From Thereva unica (taxonomy: Eukaryota > Arthropoda > Insecta > Diptera > Therevidae): DNA of 64,000 bases. The notes under the pieces are model-generated. The model ran no database searches, was not told the DNA's origin, and was given only the letters and a program-made list of their open reading frames with translations. The stretch's first letter is position 1; the number at the start of each line of letters is the position of its first letter. The translations under genes were made by a program, and so were the position numbers. This document shows positions 63,613-64,000 of this stretch, piece after piece. Where the stretch lies: positions 40,016,039 to 40,080,038 of the forward strand of contig OX465282.1 of assembly GCA_949987705.1 (NCBI GenBank), in the 5' to 3' direction.

Positions 63613-64000
63613 ATTGCGCATATATAAATAATTCAAAAGGAATCAAGAAGATTATCTTTTTTAATTTTTTCCTTCCTTTGAAGCTCTCTTTCTTCAATTA
63701 CTGCAGCTATTAACACAAAATCCATTGTTTGGGGCACAACATTTTTTAATTTTTTTAAAAATTTTAAGTGTCAACCAAATTATATATTTTCGAAAGTGAT
63801 TTCGAACAAACGAAATTCACTCGGAATTCAGAACATCAATTTTGAATTCGAGTGAAATTGAATTCCGATTTCGATTGCATTTCACTCGATTTGTGGAACA
63901 CCGCTGATTATAAGAAATAGTAATGGCGAAAGTAGGCATCCTTGTCGCGAAAGTAGACATCCTGACCTCACCTCAAAGCTGTCGGATAATTTTCCATTAT

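Larger units (their letters stand above)
63028..63906. mobile_element. Harbinger-type element, ATTTCGA family
   Basis: The ends CAGCGGTGTTCCAC at 63028 and GTGGAACACCGCTG ending at 63906 are perfect 14-bp inverted repeats, with ATT on both sides. For about 150 bp inside the left end and 110 bp inside the right, ATTTCGATT, AATCGAAAT and GTGAAAT words are iterated. The interior keeps ends of both Harbinger genes. An internally deleted autonomous element. Confidence 0.85.
62905..64000 (-). pseudogene. RTE-like LINE relic, second copy, split by a Harbinger derivative
   Basis: 62925-63027 and 63907-64000 match 56395-56640 of the first copy: GGCCAGCAAACAGATATCAT, CTAGCAAACGCCATTGTATG and AATGGCGAAAGTAGGCATCC. 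The stretch corresponds to the RT YADD region and downstream on the - strand. The copy continues past the window edge. Confidence 0.7.

Overview
This window reads as nuclear DNA of an insect, most likely a fly (Diptera). It is AT-rich and its introns are 47-72 nt apart from one giant one. A pantothenate kinase gene reads like the insect fumble type. There is a 5' fragment of insect-type 18S rRNA, and the mobile-element mix (PIF/Harbinger, hAT, piggyBac, mariner, Helentron, Ty3 and errantivirus relics, RTE, LOA and CR1/Jockey-like LINEs) is typical of flies. Only two host genes are visible. Everything else is transposable elements, mostly nested and broken.

Host genes. Six exons of a pantothenate kinase gene lie on the + strand: 5654-5827, 5877-5995, 6051-6176, then 38483-38659, 38714-38849, 38912-39121. 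Exons three and four join in phase across a 32.3-kb intron, so almost all of 6.2-38.5 kb is one intron packed with mobile elements. The first exon or exons (N-terminal ATPase motif) lie outside the window. Convergent to it on the - strand is an F-box/WD-repeat gene resembling FBXW4 (39311-40348, 5' exon not settled). The stop codons are 189 bp apart and the candidate poly(A) signals cross, so the mature 3' ends probably overlap.

Left flank (1-5.6 kb). A SINE-like copy is split by a 3.1-kb hAT element with an exact 8-bp duplication. That hAT holds a deleted Harbinger element, which holds another Harbinger-type MITE, plus RTE LINE pieces split by a 109-bp palindromic MITE.

Giant intron (6.2-38.5 kb). 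Its main item is a two-gene PIF/Harbinger element (6990-11922) with matching ends and a TGT duplication: a transposase with one frameshift and an intron-containing Myb-like partner gene with one nonsense codon. It hosts a 118-bp minisatellite, a 108-bp retroposon and a hAT MITE. Further on are nested MITEs, an 18S rRNA fragment, two antiparallel LOA-type LINE pieces, a CR1/Jockey-like LINE split by a second LINE, a MADF-carrying Harbinger derivative, a composite inverted-repeat element with tRNA-like arms, a 277-bp tandem duplication, a deleted piggyBac and a nearly complete RTE-type LINE.

Right flank (40.4-64 kb). An errantivirus-like relic (pol at 51.2-52.7 kb, env at 42.8-44.1 kb, - strand) was opened by a DNA transposon with a 7-bp duplication. 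That transposon later received a MITE and an intact Ty3 retrotransposon with two 174-bp LTRs that I read as identical (46215-51097). Beyond are LINE pieces, Helentron-like repeats with minisatellites, the C-terminal helicase-endonuclease part of a real Helentron (58950-61320), a copia fragment, and two copies of one decayed LINE, one split by another Harbinger derivative.

The most notable recurring pattern is that many elements here, mainly with 3-bp duplications, carry short motifs (often palindromic) iterated next to their ends, with a different motif in each family. Several also keep fragments of the Myb/MADF partner gene rather than the transposase.
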